From: Clostridiaceae bacterium
GTDB lineage: Bacteria > Bacillota > Clostridia > Oscillospirales > Acutalibacteraceae
Direction: 5' to 3'
DNA length: 8,563 nt
NCBI GenBank assembly: GCA_016297555.1
Contig: JAEDGK010000091.1
Span: 1 to 8,563, forward strand
The number at the start of each line of letters is the position of its first letter. Within the stretch, counting starts at the first letter, position 1. This document shows positions 1 through 5,483 of this stretch, piece by piece. The position numbers were made by a program, and so were the translations under genes. The notes below the pieces were generated by a model. It made no database searches, was not told the origin of the DNA, and worked only from the letters and a program-made list of their open reading frames with translations.

Positions 1-2
1 TT

Positions 3-65
3 ATTCTTATCAGAAACTCGATTGAGGAATATGAGGCTAAGCACGGAAAAATCGGTAACCAGTAA
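3..65 (+). CDS. C-terminal end of an unidentified gene (cut by left edge)
   Basis: An open frame enters from the left edge and stops at TAA 63-65. The 20 visible codons read ILIRNSIEEYEAKHGKIGNQ, a hydrophilic, charged tail typical of a folded soluble protein. Of the three plus-strand frames this is the most protein-like: one of the others stops at 24-31, and the third gives an arginine-rich, less natural peptide. A strong hairpin terminator begins 5 bases after the stop, as expected for a real gene end. The tail is too short to assign a family. It converges with yqfD on the other strand. Confidence 0.45.
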   Translation: MLIRNSIEEYEAKHGKIGNQ

Positions 66-70
66 AAGGC

Positions 71-110
71 AATAACGGATACGGTCAAACGCCGTATCCG
101 TTATTTTATT
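71..110. terminator. Bidirectional intrinsic terminator between convergent genes
   Basis: A perfect 14-bp inverted repeat (71-84 pairs with 92-105) encloses a 7-base loop (85-91). On the plus strand it is followed by TTATTTTATT, a T-rich tail, and would end the gene at the left edge. On the minus strand it begins at the base directly after the yqfD stop codon and is followed by a shorter T-run (CCTTTT), so it can also end the yqfCD transcript. Confidence 0.85.
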
Positions 111-1272
111 CCTGCTCAATCTGCATTGCGCGCTCCTCGCCGATATTTTCAAGGCAGGTGAATTCTCCGCTGACAATGCAGCCTTTATCCGACGAATTGC
201 AGGAAATATCGGTTTTTTCCAATTTCAGATAGCGGAAGTCTGCCGCGCATTTGTCGAAAAATCTCAGCAGCGCAAGGGCTTTTGTTCTTTCTTCGCTGAG
301 CTGTGCCTCGGAGTCCTCATAAACGGTTTCGGAACATTCGGTTATTCCTACGGGCAGGGTAACGCCGTTAATATAAAGCATACTTTTGTTGCGGTAGGCA
401 CTCTCGCCTGTTTTGCCTATCGGAACCGAAAAAATCAGAAAATCCAAAATGAAGCTCTTTTTTTCATCGGCGATTTTTTTAACGGAAAGTGTGCTGCTTT
501 GAGATACTGCCGTGCTTCTCGCCGTTCTGGCAACAACATAGCCGCTTGCGTGGCAGAAACGCACGGTCAAATCCTTGTTTTCTTTCGCTCCGCTTATCAG
601 CAGATTTCCTTTCAGAACGGCAGAGCCGATTTTTTGAGCCGGAGTTCCGCTGAATGAGCGCAGTATTACAATCTGACCGTCGCGTGCGGCAACGATATCC
701 GTCGGCTTGCTGTCGGCGTCAATTTTTGTTTCGGGCTTTCTCTCGCGCACTTCTATTCTTGCCGCGCTTCCTGCAATGTTAATGTTGAGCCAAGACAGCT
801 CCGGAAGCCTTTGCAGGGCGGCGATTTCCGTTGACCTTATGTCAATTCTCGAGCCTGCAACTCCCACCTTTACTCCGAGCTGCTCAAATACCTCGGTTAT
901 TTTTTCGGAAGGAACCGCGGAATTGCCCGTCACATCTATGCTCCAAATCCTTGTTGACAAAACGGTGATTATGCAAACGCAAAGGCAGGCGCCTATAAGC
1001 ACTCCGATACGGCGGCTGTGGCGCTCAATAAAAAACGGCAGACCGTGTTTTCGGCTGAGCCTGACCCTCATACCCGATTTTTTTGCGGCGGAGCGTATCC
1101 GCTTGTAGCTTGGGCAGTCCGTGCAGGCAGATATAACCGAATTTTCGCATTTAAGCTCCCAAAGCGTTATTCTGTTAAGCTTGCAGAGATTTATAAACCG
1201 CTCGGGGAAGCCGCCGCTTGCCGTGAAGCTGACATATCCGAAAAGAAATCTGAAAAGCTTTAAAATGAGCAT
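106..1272 (-). CDS. yqfD: Sporulation protein YqfD
   Basis: This 388-residue protein matches the YqfD sporulation family in length and layout. The N-terminal ~80 residues are basic and cytoplasmic, with a Cys-x2-Cys pair near residues 50-53. One membrane segment lies at about 88-106. After it comes a POTRA/FtsQ-like stretch (about 108-180: 'SIDVTGN' followed by 'IEVRERKP'), then a segment at about 190-228 with the 'AARDGQI...GSAVLKGNLLISG' pattern of a lipoyl-like beta hairpin, and a C-terminal extracytoplasmic domain. In Bacillus subtilis yqfD belongs to the mother-cell sigma-E regulon and is needed for efficient sporulation; its molecular role is not settled. The ATG at 1272 has a GGAGGGG ribosome site 4 bases upstream. 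The gene starts 16 bases after yqfC ends, so the two form one operon. phoH, which follows yqfD in many Firmicutes, is absent here: the operon ends at the terminator. Confidence 0.93.
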   Translation of the reverse strand: MLILKLFRFLFGYVSFTASGGFPERFINLCKLNRITLWELKCENSVISACTDCPSYKRIRSAAKKSGMRVRLSRKHGLPFFIERHSRRIGVLIGACLCVCIITVLSTRIWSIDVTGNSAVPSEKITEVFEQLGVKVGVAGSRIDIRSTEIAALQRLPELSWLNINIAGSAARIEVRERKPETKIDADSKPTDIVAARDGQIVILRSFSGTPAQKIGSAVLKGNLLISGAKENKDLTVRFCHASGYVVARTARSTAVSQSSTLSVKKIADEKKSFILDFLIFSVPIGKTGESAYRNKSMLYINGVTLPVGITECSETVYEDSEAQLSEERTKALALLRFFDKCAADFRYLKLEKTDISCNSSDKGCIVSGEFTCLENIGEERAMQIEQE

Positions 1273-1288
1273 TTTGCCCCTCCAATGA

Positions 1289-1582
1289 TTATAAAAGAAT
1301 ACTTGTAATGACGCCTTTGATTACCGCTTGCCCGTTCTGCATTGAAACAACGGTCAGTTCGCACCCGCAAATTCTGACGGTCTGCCTGCCCGTGTTCAGC
1401 GCAATGGCGCAGTCGCTGTATTCGAGCACGCCGCGGCAGCCCTCAATTATTGCCTCTCGGTTGCCCGAAAGCTCAATGTGAGCATAGCCCGAAACGGCGT
1501 CCTGCGGCAGGTCAAGATTTCGGCTGAGTGCGTCAAGTATTTTTTCGCTCCGCTTCTCCGTGCGGCAGTCTTTCTTTTTCAA
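1289..1582 (-). CDS. yqfC: Sporulation protein YqfC (YabP/YqfC family)
   Basis: The product is about 97 residues, the usual size for YqfC. It shows the family pattern: a basic N-terminus, 'LDLPQDAV', a central 'ELSGNREAIIEGCRGVLEYSD' type strand series, and 'LNTGRQTVRICGCELTVVSM' near the C-terminus. YqfC proteins are small, soluble sporulation proteins of unknown biochemistry, made under sigma-E and almost always paired with YqfD, as here. I place the start at TTG 1582: GGGAGG lies 7 bases upstream of it. An ATG at 1588 would leave only one base after that ribosome site, and a TTG at 1597 would place it inside the gene. These alternatives change only a few residues. Three cysteines (C-x33-C-x2-C-like spacing toward the C-terminus) are present; I do not infer a metal site from them. 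Confidence 0.9.
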   Translation of the reverse strand: MKKKDCRTEKRSEKILDALSRNLDLPQDAVSGYAHIELSGNREAIIEGCRGVLEYSDCAIALNTGRQTVRICGCELTVVSMQNGQAVIKGVITSILL

Positions 1583-1641
1583 ACCCATTCCTCCCAAATT
1601 TATAGCGTAAAAGCTAACGAGCGCTTATTTTTTCTGTTATA

Positions 1642-1671
1642 AAAGTATGATAACCGCGCATTAAAAAGAAC
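1642..1671 (-). promoter_or_regulatory. Candidate sigma-E promoter for yqfCD
   Basis: Read on the minus strand, CATACTTT (1649-1642) matches 6 of 8 positions of the sigma-E -10 consensus CATACAAT. The -35 region 14 bases upstream (1671-1664, GTTCTTTT) is weak. Transcription would start near 1635, leaving a leader of about 53 bases before the TTG of yqfC. The assignment rests on the known sigma-E control of yqfCD in Bacillus subtilis more than on the -35 box. Confidence 0.35.
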
Positions 1672-1687
1672 GCCGCGCTCATAGAAT
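1658..1687 (+). promoter_or_regulatory. Candidate sigma-E promoter for ylbJ operon
   Basis: CATAGAAT at 1680-1687 matches 7 of 8 positions of the sigma-E -10 consensus CATACAAT. The sequence GCATTAA at 1658-1664, with a 15-base spacer, is a partial -35 match. Transcription would start near 1694, about 48 bases before the ylbJ start. ylbJ is a known sigma-E gene in Bacillus subtilis, which supports the reading. The -10 boxes of this promoter and of the yqfC candidate are about 30 bases apart and point away from each other. Confidence 0.45.
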
Positions 1688-1741
1688 GTTACGGAAACCG
1701 CATCGGGCAACGGGCGGCAAATAACCGAGAGGGCGATAAAT

Positions 1742-2782
1742 TTGAAAAGAAAAGATTATGCATTGACGGCTGTGGGGCTTGTAATGTTTGTTCTGCTGTT
1801 TGTTTTTGCGGAGGATTTCAGCGGCGGATTTTCACGGGGGCTTGTCTGCTGCGCCGAAACCGTTATACCGTCTATGTTTCCTTTTTTGACGGCGGCTTCG
1901 CTGGCGGGGGCGGGCGAGCTGCCGCCGAGAATAAAAAGAATTGCAGAGCCTGCGGCAAGGCGGCTGTTTAAGCTGCCCGCCGAGGGGCTGACAGCGGTTG
2001 TTATAGGCTTGTTCGGCGGCTATCTTTCGGGAGCAAAGGCGGCGCAGGCTCTTTATTCCTCGGGCAGAATAACGCAGGGTCAGGCGCAGAGAGCGGCAAT
2101 GTTCTGCATAAGCCCGGGAATAGGCTTTTCTGTAACGGCGGTCGGCGGAGTTATGCTCGGCTCGAGAGAGGCGGGCAAAATTGTTTTGATTTCCGTTTCG
2201 CTTGCGGCGGTTATTCTCGGAGCAGTCTGCGGATTGTTCCCCGATAATTCCGAGAAATCAGCCCCGATTTTGAGAGAAAAAACTGTGTTTTCCCGGGCTG
2301 TTGTGGCAGGCGTTTCATCAAGTGCGTCGGCAATGCTGACCGCCTGCGCCTTTATAGCGTTCTTTTCGGGAATCACGGCTGTCATTGATAAACGGGTTTC
2401 TTCGGAAAGCGCGGGAGCGCTGATATCCTGCCTGGTTGAAATAACGGGCGGCTGTGTGTCTGTGGCGGGCAGAGCTTCTTTGCCGCTGATTTGCGCGGCG
2501 TGCGCCTTCGGCGGCGTGTGCGTTCATCTTCAGATTTTTGCTGTTGCGGAAAAAGTCGGAATAAAAATATTGCCGTTTTATATATGCAGAATTTTACACG
2601 CCCTGCTTTCATTTGCCATATGCGCTTTTATCATTAAGCTTTTCCCGATTAGTGAGTCGGTTTTTCTTCCGATTTCAAAAAACGCCGCGCTCTGGTCATT
2701 TTCCGCGCCCGCTTCGGTTTCTCTTCTGCTTCTTTCCGCTCTGCTGATATTAGACCTTGATAACGGCAAAAAAATATGTTAA
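1742..2782 (+). CDS. ylbJ: Sporulation integral membrane protein YlbJ
   Basis: This 346-residue polytopic membrane protein has about eight to ten hydrophobic segments (for example 7-23, 82-96, 124-138, 143-165, 194-214, 246-267, 280-300, 320-338). Two Gate-type (nucleoside-recognition-like) halves can be seen. The first contains 'FGGYLSGAKAA' (91-101) followed by 'CISPGIGFSVTAVGGVMLGS'; the second contains 'VEITGGC' (232-238) and 'AFGGVCVHLQIF' (255-266), then 'RILHALLS'. The last three are characteristic of YlbJ. In Bacillus subtilis YlbJ is made in the mother cell and is needed for normal spore cortex; its substrate is unknown. The protein is shorter than Bacillus YlbJ (about 400 residues), and the usual Tyr-Pro and Asn-Ser-Gly-Pro motifs read 'GGYLSG' and 'CISPGIG', so the substrate site has diverged. 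The start is TTG, with GAGAGGG 8 bases upstream. It is divergent from yqfCD and first in a likely three-gene operon. Confidence 0.85.
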   Translation: MKRKDYALTAVGLVMFVLLFVFAEDFSGGFSRGLVCCAETVIPSMFPFLTAASLAGAGELPPRIKRIAEPAARRLFKLPAEGLTAVVIGLFGGYLSGAKAAQALYSSGRITQGQAQRAAMFCISPGIGFSVTAVGGVMLGSREAGKIVLISVSLAAVILGAVCGLFPDNSEKSAPILREKTVFSRAVVAGVSSSASAMLTACAFIAFFSGITAVIDKRVSSESAGALISCLVEITGGCVSVAGRASLPLICAACAFGGVCVHLQIFAVAEKVGIKILPFYICRILHALLSFAICAFIIKLFPISESVFLPISKNAALWSFSAPASVSLLLLSALLILDLDNGKKIC

Positions 2783-2791
2783 TATTGCCGT
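2763..2791 (+). repeat. Hairpin across the ylbJ stop codon
   Basis: ACGGCAA (2763-2769) is an exact inverted match to TTGCCGT (2785-2791). An inner AATAT/ATATT pair could extend it, with a few unpaired A residues. The ylbJ TAA (2780-2782) lies inside. No T-run follows, so it is not a normal terminator. It ends just before the ribosome site of the next gene and may affect mRNA stability or reading of that gene. Confidence 0.4.
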
Positions 2792-2808
2792 AGAAAGGGT
2801 GTTGAAAG

Positions 2809-3027
2809 ATGAAGAGAAAGCTTCTTGAAAAAAAGAAATATCCCGCCGCCTGTGAATACTGCAAAAACGGCAGACTTTCGCCTGACGAAAAATCCGTGCT
2901 TTGCATTAAAAAAGGCATTGTTGAGCCTGACGGCAGGTGCAGAAAATATTCATATGACCCTTTGAAGCGCAGACCCAAAAAGCCGTTGCTTGTAGAAAAG
3001 GCAGACCCCTCGGAGTTTGAGCTTTAA
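2809..3027 (+). CDS. Small four-cysteine protein, probable metal-binding, function unknown
   Basis: This is a 72-residue basic protein that I cannot name. Four cysteines lie at 15, 18, 32 and 44 in a C-x2-C-x13-C-x11-C pattern, in the context 'ACEYCKNG...VLCIKKG...DGRCRKYSYDPLKR'. The even use of four cysteines in a small hydrophilic protein suggests one zinc (or iron) site of a treble-clef or ribbon kind; this is inference. A lysine/arginine-rich N-terminus and a second basic patch (53-58, 'KRRPKK') suggest contact with nucleic acid or membrane phosphate. The C-terminus is acidic. There is no signal peptide or membrane segment. The ATG has AAAGGG 9 bases upstream. It starts 26 bases after ylbJ and ends 25 bases before the sialidase-like gene, so all three are probably co-transcribed. 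The clear ribosome site and tight packing make it a real gene despite its size. Confidence 0.75.
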   Translation: MKRKLLEKKKYPAACEYCKNGRLSPDEKSVLCIKKGIVEPDGRCRKYSYDPLKRRPKKPLLVEKADPSEFEL

Positions 3028-3052
3028 TAATGAAATAAAGAGGAATAAAGAT

Positions 3053-4042
3053 ATGAAAGCTGTTAAGGAATTTATATGCAATCCGTTGCCTACCGCCAAC
3101 TGCCACGCATCGACCGTTTTGCCTTTGCCTGACGGAAGCGTTGTTTCCGCGTGGTTCGGCGGAACAAAAGAGGGCAAGGACGATGTGGATATCTGGTATG
3201 CCCGCAGAGATGACTCGGGCTGGAGCGAGCCTAAAAAGCTCAGCCGCGCCCGCACCCTGCCGCATTGGAATCCCGTTTTATTTTTGAGAAAAAACGGCGA
3301 AATACTTCTGTTCTTTAAAGTCGGCAAAAAAATTCCGTCATGGAGAACCTTTGTCAGCACTTCAAAGGACGGCGGCAGAAGCTTCGGCGAGGCAAGGGAG
3401 CTTGTGGCGGGCGACAGAAGCGGAGGAAGAGGACCCGTTAAAAATAAATGTATACGCCTTTCCGACGGGCGTGTGCTTGCGCCTGCTTCAAGCGAAAGCA
3501 AGGGCTGGCATTGCTTCGTTGACGCTTCGGCTGACGAGGGAGAAACCTGGAAAAAATCCGCCGCGGTCAAAACCGAAAGAACAGCTCCGATATTAAACAG
3601 AGAAAACGGCTACACCGCAAATAAAATTCCCATGATTCAGCCCACTCTCTGGGAGTCCGCTCCGGGCAAGGTTCATATGCTCACAAGAACCTCGGTCGGC
3701 AGAATTTACAGGAGCGATTCGGAGGATTACGGCGAGAGCTGGTGCGAGGCTTATCCCACCTGCCTGCCCAATAATAACAGCGGAATTGACCTTGTCGCCG
3801 TTCCCGACGGCACTCTTTTCCTTGTGTCAAACCCCGTGGAAGAAAATTGGGGCGAGCGTTCTCCGCTCACGCTGAGCAAATCGGAGGATAACGGAAAATC
3901 GTGGGAAACGGTGCTGACGCTTGAAGAAGAAAAAATCGACAGCGAGTTTTCTTACCCCGCCATTGAATATTTTAACGGCTCTCTTTACATTACCTATACC
4001 TATGAGCGCACCAATGTTGCATTTTGGAAAATAGAGCCGTGA
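3053..4042 (+). CDS. Sialidase-like beta-propeller protein with Asp-box repeats
   Basis: The 329-residue product fits the BNR/sialidase-like superfamily of six-bladed beta-propellers (Pfam BNR_2 type). It opens with 'NCHASTVLPLPDGSVVSAWFGGTKEG', the family's usual first blade. Four Asp-boxes (S-x-D-x-G-x-S/T-W/F) follow at about 104-111, 159-166, 223-230 and 277-284. 'GRGPVKNK' (125-132) and the C-terminal 'FSYPAIE' and 'ITYTYERT' are also typical; the tyrosine and glutamate around 301-304 lie where sialidases carry their nucleophile region. There is no signal peptide, membrane segment or carbohydrate-binding module, so the protein should be cytoplasmic, unlike secreted mucin-degrading sialidases. 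The substrate is therefore uncertain: a sialoside or another glycan taken up by the cell. No sialic acid catabolism gene (nanA, nanE, nanK) is in the window. I choose ATG 3053 because GAGG lies 9 bases upstream; an upstream in-frame TTG at 3017 overlaps the previous gene and lacks a site. Confidence 0.85.
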   Translation: MKAVKEFICNPLPTANCHASTVLPLPDGSVVSAWFGGTKEGKDDVDIWYARRDDSGWSEPKKLSRARTLPHWNPVLFLRKNGEILLFFKVGKKIPSWRTFVSTSKDGGRSFGEARELVAGDRSGGRGPVKNKCIRLSDGRVLAPASSESKGWHCFVDASADEGETWKKSAAVKTERTAPILNRENGYTANKIPMIQPTLWESAPGKVHMLTRTSVGRIYRSDSEDYGESWCEAYPTCLPNNNSGIDLVAVPDGTLFLVSNPVEENWGERSPLTLSKSEDNGKSWETVLTLEEEKIDSEFSYPAIEYFNGSLYITYTYERTNVAFWKIEP

Positions 4043-4069
4043 AAATGAGAAAACATTCACGGTTTGTTT
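4037..4069 (+). terminator. Probable terminator at the end of the ylbJ operon
   Basis: CCGTGA (4037-4042) pairs with TCACGG (4057-4062), and an inner ATG/CAT pair encloses an AGAAAA loop. TTTGTTT follows at once. The left arm contains the stop codon of the sialidase-like gene. The T-run is interrupted by one G, so termination may be partial. Confidence 0.55.
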
Positions 4070-4114
4070 AGCTTGCGTTTATTTTTCTCCATCGGGCAAT
4101 TTATTTTCACCCCA

Positions 4115-4120
4115 TATAAT
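4115..4120 (+). promoter_or_regulatory. Candidate -10 box for the acyltransferase gene
   Basis: A perfect TATAAT stands at 4115-4120, in the gap behind the preceding terminator and 44 bases before the next start codon. No good -35 hexamer lies 16-18 bases upstream (TCGGGC or similar), so this may be an activated or weak promoter. Confidence 0.4.
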
Positions 4121-4164
4121 TAGGCTTGTAAAAGCTTGAAAAATGAAAGGTGATGAATTGCTCT

Positions 4165-5079
4165 ATGTCAAAGGTTTCAAAAACAACGCATTTCGGAATT
4201 CAGAGAAAGATTGTCGCAAATATGACAACCGAGAGCTGGCACGATGTGCCCCATGTAACATACATTTATGAGCCCGATGTTACCCGTTTCCTTGAAATCC
4301 TCAAGGAAATGAATTCGGAGCCCGGCAGAGCAAAAATACCGATTAACACCGTTTTGCTCAAAGTAATAACCGAGGGCGTTAAGGCGGCTCCTCAGGTTAA
4401 CGCTCACATCGAATTCAACAAAAGATTTGTCAGCGGCACAATCAAGGAAATGAAGGATATCAACATTTCCGTGCCGTGGATTCTACCGAGCGGAGAGATG
4501 ATGACGATAAATCTGCGTGATATGGGCAACCGCTCGCTTGACGATATAACCGAGCTGATGGCTCAGACCGCAAAGAAGATGGAAAAAACCAATCTTGACG
4601 AGGCAATGTATTCCGTTTCGATTGACAACACGATGAAGGCTCTTAAAAAGGGCAAAGTAATCAAGGTTCTCGGCAGACTGACGGGCGCTTCCTTCGGCAA
4701 ATCAAAGGTCAAGGGTCTGTCGGGCTCTGAGAGAAAGAAATATTATTCTCTTTCCGAGGATGAGCGCTTAACCAAGGAGGATATCGAGCAGGGAACCATT
4801 ACCGTTTCCAATATCGGCTCAACTTACAGAAATCAGCGCGGCGCAATAGCTTTGCTTGAAATAATTCCGCCTCAGATTTTTGCAATCGGCATAGGAGCAA
4901 CGCAGAAAAAGCCCGTTGTGGTTCAGGATGATAACGGCATTGACAGAATTGATATCAGGCAGGTTTTGCCCATGTGCATAGCCTTTGACCACAGAGCGCT
5001 TGATTTCGGAGAAATTGTTCCGTTCCTTGAAAGGCTCGATGATATTTTTGATAATCCCGAGCAGATTAAAAATTGGTAA
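4165..5079 (+). CDS. Stand-alone 2-oxo acid dehydrogenase acyltransferase (E2) catalytic domain protein
   Basis: This 304-residue protein is made almost wholly of the catalytic domain found in E2 subunits of 2-oxo acid dehydrogenases and in chloramphenicol acetyltransferase. It has the N-terminal 'IQRKIVANMTTESWHDVPHVTY', the central 'NTVLLKVITEGVKAAPQVNA', 'GTITVSNIGS' (210-219), and the active-site region 'AFDHRALDFG', with His276 and Asp280 in the HxxxD arrangement. The usual glycine after the aspartate (HRxxDG) is a phenylalanine here. There is no lipoyl domain and no E1/E3-binding linker, and no E1 or E3 gene is adjacent, so it cannot work as an ordinary E2 alone; a CoA-dependent acyltransferase of unknown substrate is more likely. 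The AAAGGTGAT ribosome site (4146-4154) places the start at ATG 4165. A GTG (4150) and an ATG (4153) just upstream lie inside that site. It is a single-gene unit, with a -10 box before it and a strong terminator after it. Confidence 0.85.
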   Translation: MSKVSKTTHFGIQRKIVANMTTESWHDVPHVTYIYEPDVTRFLEILKEMNSEPGRAKIPINTVLLKVITEGVKAAPQVNAHIEFNKRFVSGTIKEMKDINISVPWILPSGEMMTINLRDMGNRSLDDITELMAQTAKKMEKTNLDEAMYSVSIDNTMKALKKGKVIKVLGRLTGASFGKSKVKGLSGSERKKYYSLSEDERLTKEDIEQGTITVSNIGSTYRNQRGAIALLEIIPPQIFAIGIGATQKKPVVVQDDNGIDRIDIRQVLPMCIAFDHRALDFGEIVPFLERLDDIFDNPEQIKNW

Positions 5080-5118
5080 AATACAACTTATTTGCTGTCA
5101 CTCCAAAAGAAAATTAAC

Positions 5119-5162
5119 AAGAAAAAACGGCTTGTATCGCGCAAGCTGTTTTTTCTTTTTTT
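5119..5162 (+). terminator. Strong intrinsic terminator after the acyltransferase gene
   Basis: A 16-base arm (5119-5134) pairs with 5142-5157 with a single G-U wobble; the loop is TATCGCG. The right arm runs into an almost unbroken T-run to 5162. The stem is A/T-rich at its base with a GGCTTG core. It isolates the acyltransferase gene from feoAB. Confidence 0.9.
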
Positions 5163-5189
5163 AACATCTCCCAAGCGGCGGAATATCAT
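5161..5189 (+). promoter_or_regulatory. Promoter of feoAB
   Basis: TTAACA (5161-5166) and TATCAT (5184-5189) are each 5 of 6 matches to the vegetative consensus, with the ideal 17-base spacer. Transcription should begin near 5196, about 40 bases before feoA. The -35 box sits on the last bases of the preceding terminator. I see no convincing Fur- or DtxR-type operator palindrome over it. Confidence 0.7.
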
Positions 5190-5196
5190 AGGAATA

Positions 5197-5221
5197 GAAA
5201 AGTGCAAAAAAACTGCTTTTC
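5197..5221 (+). promoter_or_regulatory. Short hairpin in the feoA leader
   Basis: GAAAAG (5197-5202) pairs with CTTTTC (5216-5221), extended by two G-U pairs, around an A-rich loop. It begins at about the predicted transcription start and ends two bases before the feoA ribosome site. It could protect the 5' end of the mRNA. It is weak, and its role is a guess. Confidence 0.3.
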
Positions 5222-5236
5222 ATGGGAGAGGAATTT

Positions 5237-5482
5237 ATGAGCGATTATTTCAGGTTGGACAGAATAAAGCCCGGCGAGCGGGCGGTAGTCAGAGAGCTTA
5301 AAGCCGAGGGCGGTATGCGCCGCAGGCTGATGGATATAGGTCTTACCGCAAACACGGGCGTTGAGTGCGTGGGCACAAGCCCGATGGGAGATCCCGCCGC
5401 CTATCTTATCAGAGGGGCGGTTATTGCCCTGCGTTCGCGGGACTGCGCGGACATAATGGTTGAGTATTCACGAGGTGATTGA
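5237..5482 (+). CDS. feoA: Ferrous iron transport protein FeoA
   Basis: This is an 81-residue cytoplasmic SH3-like protein, the normal size for FeoA. It shows 'LDRIKPGERAVVREL' at the N-terminus, the family signature 'GGMRRRLMDIGLTANTGVECV' in the middle (near 25-45), and the closing strands 'YLIRGAVIALRSRDCADIMVE'. FeoA is thought to bind FeoB and to modulate its GTPase or transport activity. I choose ATG 5237: GGGAGAGG (5224-5231) lies 5 bases upstream, whereas an in-frame ATG at 5222 would contain this site. The stop codon (5480-5482) is one base before the feoB start, and the feoB ribosome site lies in the last FeoA codons, so the two are translationally coupled. FeoA is separate here, not fused to FeoB as in some species. 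Confidence 0.95.
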   Translation: MSDYFRLDRIKPGERAVVRELKAEGGMRRRLMDIGLTANTGVECVGTSPMGDPAAYLIRGAVIALRSRDCADIMVEYSRGD

Positions 5483-5483
5483 T

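Noticed and set aside
1646..1651. Vegetative -10 box TATGAT facing ylbJ
   Set aside because: There is no acceptable -35 hexamer at 16-18 bases, and the sigma-E-like box downstream fits the gene's known control better.
2950..3570. Long minus-strand open frame (206 codons) opposite the sialidase-like gene
   Set aside because: It lies wholly opposite well-supported coding sequence, is rich in Ser/Pro/Leu as expected from antisense reading, and has no ribosome site or family resemblance.
4124..4143. Near direct repeat GCTTGTAAAA / GCTTGAAAAA before the acyltransferase
   Set aside because: Two short A-rich copies in an AT-rich leader are easily expected by chance.
5161..5236. Fur or DtxR-type operator before feoA
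   Set aside because: I looked for GATAATGATAATCATTATC-like and TTAGG...CCTAA-like palindromes and found none; only a weak A-rich hairpin is present.
5222..5236. Upstream in-frame ATG for feoA
   Set aside because: It would place the GGGAGAGG ribosome site inside the coding region and leave the start without a site of its own.
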